From the NCBI GenBank assembly GCA_039090855.1, contig CM076991.1:104482021-104546020 (forward strand): a DNA stretch of 64,000 bases, in the 5' to 3' direction. The notes under the pieces are model-generated. The model had not been told where the DNA came from and did not search any database. It saw nothing but the letters and a program-made list of their open reading frames with translations. Shown in pieces: positions 53,993 to 64,000 of this stretch (positions are counted from its first letter, which is position 1; each line of letters opens with the position of its first letter). The DNA comes from Macrothele yani (Eukaryota; Arthropoda; Arachnida; Araneae; Macrothelidae). A program made the translations under genes and the position numbers.

Positions 53993-55833
53993 TTGCCATT
54001 GTTTATGGCATCTGCCGATGAGGGCGCTGTTCCCTCCCGCTTCGCTGCAGCTCCTCGCGTCGCCTCTTCAACGACAGACGCAGTTGATCAGTCACCTTCG
54101 CTTGCTAGGGGAGAGCCTCTTAATTTTCCTTCTGTCATTTGCACGTCTTCTCCTGCTCAGGTCACCGACTCTGCCATTGAGAACGTGGACGTGACGTCCC
54201 TGGCCTCTGCTGACGATGATGAATTCATGGACGTCTCTGTTGGAACCGCTAATCTGCCCTCTACAGTTTCTACTGCCTCTGCTTCCAGTACATTGTCTTA
54301 TGCTGCGTCAATGCCTTCCAAAGGAGGCGCTTCTGCACGCAAGAATTCTGCGGCTGCTTCTGGTATTCCACCGGCTTTCTCCTCGTCTCGTCTGCCGCCT
54401 ATGGAATCTTACGTTACTCTCAACGGTGACACCATCTTATTAGACATTCCCGAGAACTCTCCTGCTGGTCAACGTCTTCATTCGACCCTCGAGTTGGGGG
54501 TTTGCTTTGATGCGCTGCCCAACACTCCTTTGAATCAGTACAGCTCCGCTCTCAAGAAGATGCTTCCTTCTGGTGCCATCACCCACCTCACCCGAAAGCC
54601 ACGAACTGTGCTTGTTTATTTTTCGAAGAAAGAATATGCCGAGCTTTTCTTGTCGGGCGCCTATCAATTGGCGATCGTCACCTCTTAACCGAATCCATCG
54701 CCAAGCGTCCTGTTCGGTCTCTCTACATCCGGTACTCCCGGAGATCTCTGATGATATGCTGTGTATTGCACTTAGCCGATGCGGCAGAGTAGACGGCCCA
54801 GTGAAGACTCTCTCCTATTCCCCACCTGACCCCGATGATAAACGTACCTGTGGCTTCCGTAGAACTGCTCGCATCATTTTCCCGTCGGAAGAGCATCTCA
54901 TAAAGTTTCCACGGTTCCTTGATGTTCGTTGTGGTAACGAGCGCCGCCGGATTGAGCTCCTCATCTCTGCTCATTACTCGCGCTGCAAGGCTTACGGACA
55001 TCAGCAGGCTCTTTGCTCCCATGCAGAGCCACTGAATCCTGGATTTCCAAGGCAGCATTCTGCCTCTTCCTCCGTTTCTGCTGCCATGCATTCTCCCGCG
55101 TCTGCGCTTCCTGAACCCAGTTCTGCCCAAAATTTGATTAAAGTCTTCGATCAACACGCGTCTTCCGATGTTTGCTTTCTCCACTCTGTCGAATTTTCCT
55201 CCGCTTGACTCCTCCTTGCCTTCCCGTGTTCTCTCTCCATCAGAGGACAACACTGCAGATCTTAAAGCTTCATTCACCGTCGGCACTTTTGCTCCCGACG
55301 GTAAGGTGGACCTTTCCTCTGATTCCACATCTCGTGTGTCATCGATCCACGGCAAACGTCGCTCTACTACCCGTACCGAGGCCCGGAGAAAAAAGATGTC
55401 ACCTTCTCCGACTTGCCGCCCACATCGTTCCACCCGTCTAGCTGGCTTCAATACTCACCTGTCACGTTCTAGCTCTTCCTCTTCAAAGTCCAAGGGTCCT
55501 CTGCCGACGTTTGAAGATTTCTCGACTCTGCTTACCAGTTCCTCTCTTCCTTCAGAACCTGTCCCCTTTGAAGATCTTTACGAGTTTCTCACTCATAAAA
55601 CAAATCGGAAGGCTTCTCTCATATTTTTACAGCAGTTTGAAGCAGTTCTTTCCGAGGTCTTTGACCAAGCATCCTCCATCCTCAAATTCCTCTGGCATAA
55701 TGCCAAGCAACCCGACTGCGTCTTGTGGTGTCGTGGTACCAGCAATCTCCTCGACACATTTCAGAAAGCTGCCATAGCTGCTCTTCATCCGACGTCGGAC
55801 TTACCCATTCCAGGTCTCCACTCTGAATTGTAG
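53993..55833 (+). pseudogene. LINE ORF1 (gag-like) relic in three frames
   Basis: ORF1 proteins of I/Jockey-type LINEs bind their RNA. The first frame (53993-54688) is a Ser/Ala/Pro-rich N-terminus followed by an ordered part (SYVTLNGDTILLDIPENSPA, KPRTVLVYFSKKEYAELFLS). Reading then passes through frame +1 (SIAKRPVRSLYIRYS, near 54700) to the frame ending 55208, with PEISDDMLCIALSRCGRVDG, FRRTARIIFPSEEHLIKFPR and the zinc knuckle YSRCKAYGHQQALC (54978-55019); the first Cys of the knuckle is Tyr here. A third shift near 55170 leads to the Ser-rich C-terminal region ending 55833 (PLPTFEDFSTLLTSSS, FDQASSILKFLWHNAKQ). The frameshifts indicate a dead copy. The LINE clade is inference. Confidence 0.65.
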
Positions 55834-55948
55834 GGGGTTTGCTAAACCCCTCGCTAACGCTCTCTTTCTGGAAGATTCTCTCGCCTCTTGGGGCCGCCTT
55901 ACTCCTTCTGCAAGAGATGAACTGCCATTCCTCGACACTTTTTCGTAG
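55815..55948 (+). pseudogene. Start of LINE ORF2 (endonuclease), truncated
   Basis: Overlapping the ORF1 end in another frame: STLNCRGFAKPLANALFLED, then a stop at 55946. STLN(C/V)RGL is the usual first strand of the apurinic-type endonuclease of LINE ORF2. Beyond about 56130 I see no endonuclease or reverse transcriptase, so the element is 3'-truncated. Confidence 0.5.
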
Positions 55949-56129
55949 ATGGCGCACTTGGGACTTCACCTTTCACAATGCTTTCCGTTACTCTGTGCAC
56001 GGTGGTACAGCAGGAATATCAGTCTGCCATCTCCGCATGCCGTGAAAGCTTCTTCTATGCTACGTGGTCACCAGTGACGCCGTGTTTCGCTGTTACACCA
56101 AGTCCATTACATCTCACGGTGAGTTAAGA

Positions 56130-58530
56130 CTCTCGCATTAACTTTTTGTTGTTCTTTCGCACTGCGGTGCCCCACCTGTGATCATTTTGTTCTTCCTCAA
56201 GCATTGCTCTGTTTGCATACATTATAAATTTGTCATTACTCATTCAATACACATATCATCGCTTTTATCAGTTTGTATCATTCCTGTTCTTTTTCTTTTT
56301 TCTTTGGGACGATTCCATGTTGCTCGTCTCCTCTGTTTTGTTACATTAAAGCGATTCTGAAACAACCTTTGGCTTTAATGCATGCACTTCTCAAAGTCAG
56401 TTCTCTCCCGCCGCGACATTTCCACTCAACCTCACAGTGCGATATGATCGCAGTTAGCTTCAGGCTTGTTTTTATACCGTTTGCAGCTGTACCGCGCATC
56501 TTAACAACCCAGTGGATCCGTTCATTTTCTTTTGAAGGGGTGTCCGGTGACTTTTGTCAATATAGTGTATATTCGGAGAGCTACGTTGACACATGGAAAG
56601 GCATTGCCAAGCCCTTGGGATGCTGAGATTCAGCCTGCCGAGATGAAGTGAGACTTGACCTAAGCTTATTGAAGGCTGCAAACTGGACAATTATCTCTAT
56701 GAACACATTACTGAAACCGCGGGGGTAAGCAGTTATAAGTTTCTCAGCCTCAGTTCTTATCTCTGCATCAGGTAGACTGCATAAGTTGACTATGACTTTG
56801 AACCTGACATATACTGATTGGTACGCTAGCCTGCGTAATTTTAAGGCAACAGACAACTGATCTAAAATTATATTGAAAGCACCACATCTGAATTTCCATC
56901 TCAAAGAAAGGACAACTTTCTATGAGGCTGAGTTTGAATTCGCATCATCATGTTGATTTCTCTGTCTTGACAAGAATGTAGTTGCCATGAAGAAGATATA
57001 GTCCCAACTACACTGTATAGTCTTTGTACGGCTTACGGTGACGTAACTGGTCGTTGTACACTACACGTCGCCGATGACAACAGAGCGAACACCCCCGAAA
57101 TTTCAATTATGATAGCAACATTATTAAAAATTAAAAACTAGGTCTGTTAAAAATCGTTCGTCGCAATTTTTATTTTAATGAAAGAAGTTATATTTTAATT
57201 ATTATATTTTTCTGTAAAGAGGGCCCCTTTGGCTGGGGGGGGGGAGATTGCCCCTTTCTTTTCCTTATAAATCCCGGCCTGCCCGCACTCACCTCTCGTG
57301 TGAATATCTAAGCTTGTATTTTCGCGCGTTCCTGATTTCTGGAATCTTGTATCAGGGTAGGAACAGACCCACTAACAGAATGGGACAAATGCGCCATCTA
57401 CGCCTCATTAAGGACCAGCTGAGACGATTCAGAAGCAATTTTGATTTCTTCCTAGTTTTTTTAAAGTATTGAGTTGAAAAAGCTACTGACAGAAGTTGGA
57501 TATTAAAGGAAGTTCAGATAATTCTTTTATTATTTTTTTCCCCAGAGGTTTTCAACCTCATCCTGCAGCATATCTATGAGGATTTTTTTCTTTCAGCGGT
57601 CTTCAATGGCTGCATCATTTGTGTAACTCGATCAGCCAGGCGACCCCCACGCGTTTTGCTTTCGCAGGATGTCATCTAGAGAAGTTCGTGCGACTGGATT
57701 CAAATTTTTGACGAGAAGCTGTTGTATATCTTTTGACCCAAGTGAGTCTCCTTCATCATCCAGCAACCGTTGTACCTGTCTGCAGCCTCGCTTGCTTCAC
57801 AGGAGGTCACAGTCCGAGGTCAACAGGGGGTCCTTCCAGATCCAAGGGCCACCCAGATGGAACAAGTGAGGTCTGCTGACCCCTACGCTATCCGGGAGCA
57901 GAGTCATAAATCTATGATCCACGTGTCGTGAACTTGCGCAGATGGCTTCCAATTCACCCACCGGTATAGCCCACAGTTGGTTATCGATTGTGTTTTCTCC
58001 TTTCACAGATAAAAACCAAAATGTAATATTGATATATCGGAGGTACAGACGAATCTGTTTTTTATTCTGGTAAATATTCTGAACTCCATTGGAAGAACAG
58101 AGTCGAAACCCATACGGAATATAAATTTCTGTTAATGGTTTTTTGCATACCAGTTATTTGCTGAGTCACGTCCACCGAAGCATCAAAGTTCAGAAGCACT
58201 TAGGTTCCATATGTTGCTAAGAATGCGTTAAACAAGAAATTGAAAATAATATTGTACTTTTCATTCCTGTCGTTCTTTCTGTACGTGAGTTTTCCTGCTC
58301 TTTCTGGCTGTCTTACTTAAAATCAACCTCTCTTGTATTTGTTTGTTTTCTTTCTGTAAGAAAATCACACCCGTCATCCAAATGAAGCTCTTCTTAGAAA
58401 TGTCAAACCTGAGGAATCATATATTTACCTTTGAAATGTACAGCTGATTACTCAATTGTATGTTTAAAATTTCAATTCGTACTCTACCAATGGCATATAC
58501 TGTTATCTTTGATGTTGAGTATGCATCTTG
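56130..58530. other. Long stretch without a recognised gene
   Basis: T-rich, low-complexity DNA. Hydrophobic frames at 56178-56626 and a 107-codon minus frame at 56581-56904 have no recognised domain. A minus frame at 57797-58006 (MKGENTIDNQLWAIPVGELE) is in more balanced sequence and could be an old exon or repeat protein piece, but I do not recognise it. A G-run lies at 57236-57245. Confidence 0.35.
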
Positions 58531-58539
58531 AAATATTCA

Positions 58540-59485
58540 CAAGTGCATACATTTCTTTTCGTCTCTTTATTAGCAGAAATTCTTATGTGTTTGTGAAAGT
58601 TCGAATGAATTACAAAATTTTACGTCACTTCGTTGGAAAGTGTTATGCCGAAAAGGTGTTTCTGAGACTTCGAATATTTAAAAAATTTTTAAGAATCTTT
58701 ATGAACAGAAACTCTTTTGCCGAAGCGGCGTTCGTGATATTCCAATGTTTTTTTTTTAGTTTTTTTTTACGCCTCTTTATTAACAGAAATGTTTATGCCG
58801 AAACGCCGTTCGTGACAGTTCAAATGTTTTTTTTTTGTTTTTTTTTCTAATTTTCGTCGCACCTCTTTGTTAAAAAAATTCTGATGCCGTAACGGCGTTC
58901 GACACAGTTCTAAAGTTTTTTTTATTTCTGCGTCTTTTTATTAACATAAATTCTTGTGCCCAAACAGCGTTCGTAAAAGTTCGAACGCTTTTTTTATTTT
59001 TACGTCTGTTTATTAATCGATATTCTTATGCCGAAACTGCGTCTATGACAATCCGAATGGTTGTTTTTAAATTTTTACGCCTCCTTTATACTAACAGAAA
59101 TTCTTATGCCGCATTGGTGTTCGTGAGAGTTTAAACGTTTTTTTTTTGTTTTTTATTTACGCCTCTTTGTTAAAAAATTCTTATCCCGAAACTGCATACA
59201 GTTCGAATGCTTTCTTTTATTTTTACGTCTCTTTATTAACATAAATTCTCATATCAAAACGAGGTTCCTGACATTCCAATGTGGTTTGTTTTTATTTACG
59301 CCTCTTTATTAAAACAGAAATTTGATGCCGAAACGGCGTTCGTGACAGTTCAAATGTTGTTGTTGTTTTTTTTAATTTTACGGCTCTTTATTAAAAGAAA
59401 TTCTTGTGTCGAAACGGCGTTCGTGAAAGTTCGAACGTTTACTTTTCTTTATTTTTTACGTCTTTTTATTAACATTAATTCTTAT
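58540..59485. repeat. ~80-bp satellite, left part
   Basis: TTACGCCTCTTTATTAACAG, AAATTCTTATGCCGAAACGG, CGTTCGTGACAGTTCGAATG and a T run recur about every 75-80 bp (58729, 58809, 58888, 58967, 59117, 59335, 59420). It resumes at 63300. GCCGAAACGGC in each unit is a short dyad. Confidence 0.9.
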
Positions 59486-59579
59486 TAGTGGAGCAGATAA
59501 GTGCATATTTTCAGATGAATTGTTCAAATGTCGATACAAGTACCAAAGTTCGCACACCTACTCATTGAAAATCGCACTT

Positions 59580-59790
59580 TTCATGTAAAACGTTAGCGCC
59601 ACTCGAAAATTCAAAATGGCAGTCATTTTCAAGATGGTCGACACATGATAATCGAATATTTCAAAGAAATCGTTCTAATGTTAATGCAAGTAATAAACTT
59701 TATCATTTAAAATCCCACTTTTCATGTAGACCATTAGCCAATCAAAAATTTAAGATGGCGACCTTTTCCAATATGGCCGACACCTTTACG
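59580..59790 (+). repeat. Subterminal repeats with YY1-like motifs
   Basis: Two copies of a ~135-bp segment: CACTTTTCATGTAAAACGTT then AAGATGGTCGACA, and CACTTTTCATGTAGACCATT then AAGATGGCGACC and AATATGGCCGAC. Inverted matches lie near the right end (GGCGGCCATCTTGG at 63174-63187). AAGATGGCGGC is the YY1/Pho-type binding core; use as a binding site is inference. Confidence 0.6.
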
Positions 59791-59904
59791 AGGATAGTTC
59801 TACACGTTTAATGCTTGAACATTACAGTAAATGTTTTTATTTTTTCCTGTTTATAATGTGAGAAACTTCAAATACGTATATGATCTTTTCTTCCAGGTAG
59901 TGAA

Positions 59905-62885
59905 AGAACAAATCCTCTACAGTGAAAGACGTACAATTCAAGAACATGCCGAATTCTTCACCATTACCTCCAACATGGCGAACTGACTGGACCAAATGCT
60001 GTTTGTGCCAAAAGGACAAGAACGAACAACTGAAGTTACCACCCACACGTTATAACTGTGAAAATGATGGATACAACATGATTGCGACCAATGTTCTTCT
60101 CTTTTATTCCATACATGATTTACCCATTGTTCTGGATCCTGGAAGACTGGATGGAGGTAGTGGTATAGAAGAAACGCTGAAAAGGAACGAAGCCCAGAAC
60201 CACCAGAGCTCTCGTCTACTGTTCAGCAACAGCAAACTTGATCGAGCAAGAAAGAGAAAAATACATGCAGAGAGCAGTACTAAAGATGAATGAGGGAGCA
60301 GCAAGCTCCCAAGACGTAGCTATGAATGACAAGAATCTCAGTGCATTGTATGTGAACACGAAGCTCCAACATCCGAACTGAGACAAGCTATGACAATGCA
60401 TCTTAATCAAAGACCGAAAGAATGTGCCCACAGTCTTAATGATGGAAACTTCTCTCAAAAGTGATTGGTGGATACGCCATTGCACATGAGCTGAAGTACC
60501 ACACTGCACGTTTGGCTGACTAGTACAACAGAAAGAGAACGCACCTCAGAAACATCAGAAGACAGGAAAAGGACCAGACACCAGAACATGAAGCTTACCC
60601 ACTTGCATTTTCTGAACTAATGATCTACATAGTGGATACAGAATCTAGCACTGGGGGTCCTGCAGTCTTCCCTCTTGCAGACATGGTTCATCTTTACCAG
60701 CATCGGCTAGATCAGCTTGGTGTCAAGGCACCTCATGTAAACTCCACTAGACTGAAGTAGAAGTTGCTGGAAGCAATGCCTGAGCTGGCAGATCACAAGC
60801 AGGGAAGAAATGTCCTTCTGGCTTTTACAGAAGACGCTGGTTTCACCTTATCACAAGTCTCAGACTACAGAGAAGCCATAATCCTGGGCAAGGCTGCAAT
60901 AATTTTGCGAAGGCACATGCTTGACTACTAGTCAACATTTGGTGGGACATTCCACGATAGTTGAGCTGATAAGGCTATCCCTCCTACTCTTCTTCAGTTT
61001 GTCGGCATGGTTGAACATGGTACTGATATCAAATCTCAGCTTACATTTGGTTCCATGAAAGAAGACCTGGCATTAGCCCAGCTGTTGAAGAACAACTTCT
61101 GCACAAGGATGAAGGAACGGGCATCTACTCATAGACACTCGATAAACCATGAAACACCATTTCCTGTTTACATGGGGACGCTCGTACATGCTAAGACAAG
61201 GAAGAGATCGTTGGTGGATTTGCTTCATGAGCATGGTCTCAGAATTTCCTATGACAGAATTTTAGAAACATCTGCACAGCTAGGTGATGCAGCCGTTGCA
61301 AAATATGTAGAAGATGGGCTGGTATGTCCAAAAAATTTGCAAAGACAATTGTTCACCACAGCAGCCATGGGCAACATTGACCATAATCCTACTGCAATAA
61401 CAGCAACCACCTCTTTCCATGGTACTAGTATCTCTATTTTCAGCACATAACCGAAAACAGTAAAGGTGAATATCGTGGGAAGCTCATGTTCAGCGAGAAG
61501 AAAGTGAGGAAAGTTCCTGAATTCCCTGACTCTTTCACAAATATCTGCGCTGGCTTCTTCACCGAGAAGTATATTTCACCTCCAAAGACAAATGTCGTAG
61601 ATACTACAGAGATAGACACGACTGTGACAGACACTGGAACATGTCAGTTAAGATCACAACTGGCACTGGAATACGAGTGGCTGGAGAATGTAAGTATGAC
61701 TGATGGCCCAGTGGATGTTACTTGGTTGGCCAGCCACGCATCAAAAAAGAGAAGCCCTGCATTTGAGGTCAATATTACCTTACTTTTACTTCAGCTTTGA
61801 GATCAGGCACACTCAGTTGCTACAGTCAGACATGTCATGGACAAGATCAAAAAAATAGTTTCATTCTTGAACCCATGCCAGGTACCTGCTATTGCAACTG
61901 ACTAACCCATCTTTACAGTAGCCAAACAAATTGAGTGGCACTAGCCTGAGAACTATGGGGAAGACAAATTTGTCATAATGTTTGGATGCCTACATAAAGA
62001 GATGGCTGCATTGAAATCACTTGGCACAATACTGAAAGGCAGCGGTTGGTTTGGTGCTTTTGTTGAAGTAGGCACAGCATCTCCCGGTACTGCAGAAGCA
62101 TTTCTAACAGCCTCCAGTGTAGCTGGAACACGGCAGATACACCAAATAACAGCATGCACTTGAAGTAATCCTACTCTGGCTACTGTAATGAAACATTTGG
62201 CAACACTGAGGAAAAACTAAGCTTCGAAGATTGGTGTGAGGAGCTGTGTATTGCTTTTGGCCAAGGACGGAACCTGAGATGGATCGCAGTACACGATCTT
62301 TATCTTTCTTTTGAACTGGAGAAGAACAGAGGGATTCTCTTCTTACATGCCTTCACCGGCTGTGATGTTGTTTCAGCATTCCGTGGTAAAGGGAAGAAAA
62401 CAGCTTGGCAAACGGACGTATATGATGAGGCATCTGATGTCTTCATCAGGCTCAGCCATATCCCAAAAACAGTACATGATGATGACATGAGGATCTTGAA
62501 GACCTTTGTCGTCCTGATGTATGATAGGTGAAGTGCATTTCAAGGGGTTAATGATGCAAGATTGGTCATGTTTGCAAGGAAACAGAGACCATACCAAGCC
62601 ATTCCTTCTATTAGAGCTTCTCTACTGCAGCACGTGAAGCGCGCAGCCAACAAGGCTGGCTAGATATGGGGTAAGTCAGCATTACGCCATCCAAATATAC
62701 AAAGTCCTGCTGAATGGCAATGGACAAAAAACGGTGATTTATGGCGGATCATGTGGAGTGAGCTTGATTGCAGAAAGTTGTCTCCAGCTTCCTAAGTGCA
62801 GATGCAAATTTGAATGCCGTGGAAGATGTAAATGCTTCCGCTTTGGTCTTACGTGCACATCCCTATGCAGTTGCCACTGAGAGGA
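59905..62885 (+). pseudogene. Relic of a widespread uncharacterised invertebrate gene family
   Basis: Intronless, about 1000 codons, broken by many stops and frameshifts. Recognisable blocks in order: WRTDWTKCCLCQKDKNEQLK (59970); DPGRLDGGSGIEETLKRNEA (60135); SRLLFSNSKLDRARKRK; AMTMHLNQRPKECA (60387); EAYPLAFSELMIYVVDTE-like text (60590); the frame 61007-61450 with MVEHGTDIKSQLTFGSMKED, KTRKRSLVDLLHEHGLRISY and MGNIDHNPTAITATTSFHGT; FSEKKVRKVPEFPDSFTNIC (61489); GCLHKEMAALKSLGTILKGS (61983); ASPGTAEAFLTASSVAGTRQ; LFLHAFTGCDVVSAFRGKGK (62338); RKQRPYQAIPSIRASLLQHV; and a Cys-rich end LPKCRCKFECRGRCKCFRFG (62790-62850), like a CXC/Tesmin zinc-binding module. I know these blocks from many proteins annotated only as uncharacterised in invertebrate genomes. 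Function unknown; position between inverted ends suggests element-encoded protein. Confidence 0.75.
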
Positions 62886-63160
62886 CAAGGTGCGGCCTAC
62901 AGCATAACTTTAAATGTCACTAGATTTGCATTAGACTTATCCAATCATATTTCGCTTCATCATGCTTGGTGTAATTATATTACTTTGTGCATTGCTAAAA
63001 TTAGTGTATTGCTAAAAATTTAACAGAGAAGCTTAAGATGTTTCTTACGTAGTTGTGCAATTAACTTCCCGATTTATGTGACAAACGAAGGAGTCAATTA
63101 AAGTAGTTGAAACATGTCCAGTGGGTTTTATTCTGTGGCAGAGATACTGGGAATGGCAGC
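62886..63160. other. 3' untranslated part of the TIR element
   Basis: AT-rich sequence between the Cys-rich end of the gene relic and the right subterminal repeats. TATTGCTAAAA is tandemly doubled near 62990-63018. No clear polyadenylation signal. Confidence 0.35.
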
Positions 63161-63299
63161 CATGTAGGAATATGGCGGCCATCTTGGAAATTCAAGTGAC
63201 TAACGTGATTTCTCAAATAGTTGGACCATGACTGATAACCACACTAACTTTAGTGCTTGTATTCACATATGAACGGTTTTATCACTTATCTGCCCCACT

Positions 63300-63655
63300 G
63301 TATACCCAAAAGGCGTTAGAATTCGAATGTTTCACAAATTTCTTCAGTCTCTTTATGAACAGACATTTTTTATCCGAAACGGCATTCGTCAAAGTTCGAA
63401 TGTTTTATAGATTTTTACGTCTCTTTGTTAACAGAAATTCTTTTAACCAAGCGGTATTCGTGACATTTCAATTTTTTCACGCGTCTTTATTAACAAAATT
63501 TTTTACGCCGAAATGGCATTCGTGATAGTCTAAAGTATTTTTCTTTGTTTCCTTTTTACGCCACTTCGTGAACAAAAGGTCTTATGCAGAAACGGCTTTC
63601 GTGACAGTTTCAATATTTTTTTTTCATTTACGTCTCCTTATTAACAGGAAACATT
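63300..63655. repeat. ~80-bp satellite, right part
   Basis: Continues the array of 58540-59485 (AACGGCATTCGTCAAAGTTC at 63379, AAGCGGTATTCGTGACATTT, GCCGAAATGGCATTCGTGAT, AACGGCTTTCGTGACAGTTT at 63592). Confidence 0.88.
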
Positions 63656-63883
63656 TAGCAGTGTTGTGAGTGCAATAAAGGTTAATGCACGTTGTTTTTA
63701 ATTGTGTGGACGCCATTACAGAAAGAATGCAATTATTATTGCGTTTTGGTTTCAAAAGATCGACATTTAACTACACCCATTCCATGTATTCACCTATGAT
63801 AGTTAATCGTCGTTTTGGTTTTTGTGACAAGATCAAGATCATGGACCACTCCTGTATATTTTTCGAATAAATATCAGTTCATA

Positions 63884-64000
63884 CACAATCGAGTCACATT
63901 ATTGCGACCACCTCCTGCTTTTGACGTCAACAGCGAGTGCCCAATGAAAGAAGGTACGTGTCGTAAGCTGGCCTAGAGGGTATATAAGGTGTGCTGTAGG
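63884..64000 (+). mobile_element. Tc1-like transposon family A, 5' end, runs off the window
   Basis: TA at 63882-63883, then CACAATCGAGTCACATTATT and GCGACCACCTCCTGCTTTTG. It matches the inverted copy at 560-672 through GACGTCAACAGC, AAGCTGGCCTAG and the TATA box to the window end. The transposase gene begins beyond 64000. Confidence 0.9.
63981..63988 (+). promoter_or_regulatory. TATA box of Tc1-like family A
   Basis: TATATAAG at the same place as in the inverted copy at 568-575, there about 45 bases before the transposase ATG. Confidence 0.5.

Larger units (their letters stand above)
59486..63299 (+). mobile_element. 3.8-kb TIR element carrying an uncharacterised gene family
   Basis: The left end TAGTGGAGCAGATAAGTGCA (59486) and, on minus, the right end CAGTGGGGCAGATAAGTGAT (63299) are inverted repeats. 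Their similarity continues inward (GATACAAGTACCAAAGTTCG / GAATACAAGCACTAAAGTTA). TAT flanks both sides (59483-59485, 63300-63302). Removing the element restores one satellite unit: CTTAT then ACCCAAAAGGCGTT, against CTTATGCCGAAACGGCGTT in intact units. Subterminal repeats with AAGATGGC/ATATGGCCG motifs lie inside both ends. It holds a single gene relic on plus. The 3-bp duplication and CAGTG ends do not clearly fit one superfamily I know. Confidence 0.82.

Noticed and set aside
57797..58006. 69-codon minus frame as an exon
   Set aside because: Composition is more coding-like than the surroundings, but I recognise no domain and see no neighbouring exons.

Overview
The window is a gene-poor, visibly AT-rich stretch of animal nuclear DNA. 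It holds Tc1/mariner transposons with TA target duplications, hAT elements, a Penelope-like retroelement with a GIY-YIG domain, non-LTR retrotransposon pieces, tRNA-derived SINEs with A and B boxes and poly-A tails, and long satellite arrays. There are no operons, no ribosome binding sites and no spliced host gene that I can recognise. The mix fits an invertebrate, most likely an arthropod, but the sequence alone does not fix the species.

Layout. 0-0.7 kb: a Tc1-like element cut by the window edge; the start of a second copy of the same family, in opposite orientation, closes the window at 63.88 kb. 2.9-3.5 kb: a 24-bp satellite split by a SINE. 5.3-6.9 kb: a ~97-bp satellite. 7.6-9.05 kb: a helix-turn-helix transposase fragment followed by a DD36E Tc1-like element. 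11.3-15.4 kb: a 30-bp array between ~300-bp direct repeats, then ~0.5-kb tandem repeats split by another Tc1-like element. 17.4-22.9 kb: nested inverted repeats built from a ~147-bp unit, holding a Tc1-like copy. 23.5-27.8 kb: a 63-bp satellite in a 378-bp higher-order pattern, with two SINEs at its left side. 28-31.8 kb: SINEs, a palindrome with tRNA-like arms and a mariner relic. 29.9-41.9 kb: three copies of a repeat built of ~150-bp units with a CTCF-like core, carrying Tc1-like and mariner relics. 45.06-46.28 kb: one intact Tc1 transposon, the only convincing complete protein gene. 46.3-47.1 kb: three copies of a tRNA-like repeat. 47.6-51.5 kb: a giant palindrome holding a hAT MITE and a SINE. 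51.9-53.8 kb: a hAT relic holding a Penelope-like insertion. 53.8-56.1 kb: the 5' part of a LINE. 58.5-63.65 kb: an ~80-bp satellite interrupted by a 3.8-kb terminal-inverted-repeat element that carries a broken gene of a widespread uncharacterised protein family.

No host pathway is encoded here. The functional units are selfish: DDE transposases acting on their own inverted repeats, and retroelements copied through RNA. Most are dead through stops, frameshifts or lost catalytic residues. The most notable items are the 59.49-63.30 kb element (inverted ends, a 3-bp target duplication and a reconstructable empty site around a gene family usually left unexplained), the intact DD34E Tc1 copy, a hammerhead-ribozyme-like motif behind the Penelope-like GIY-YIG frame, and the CTCF-like motif repeated through a dispersed satellite.
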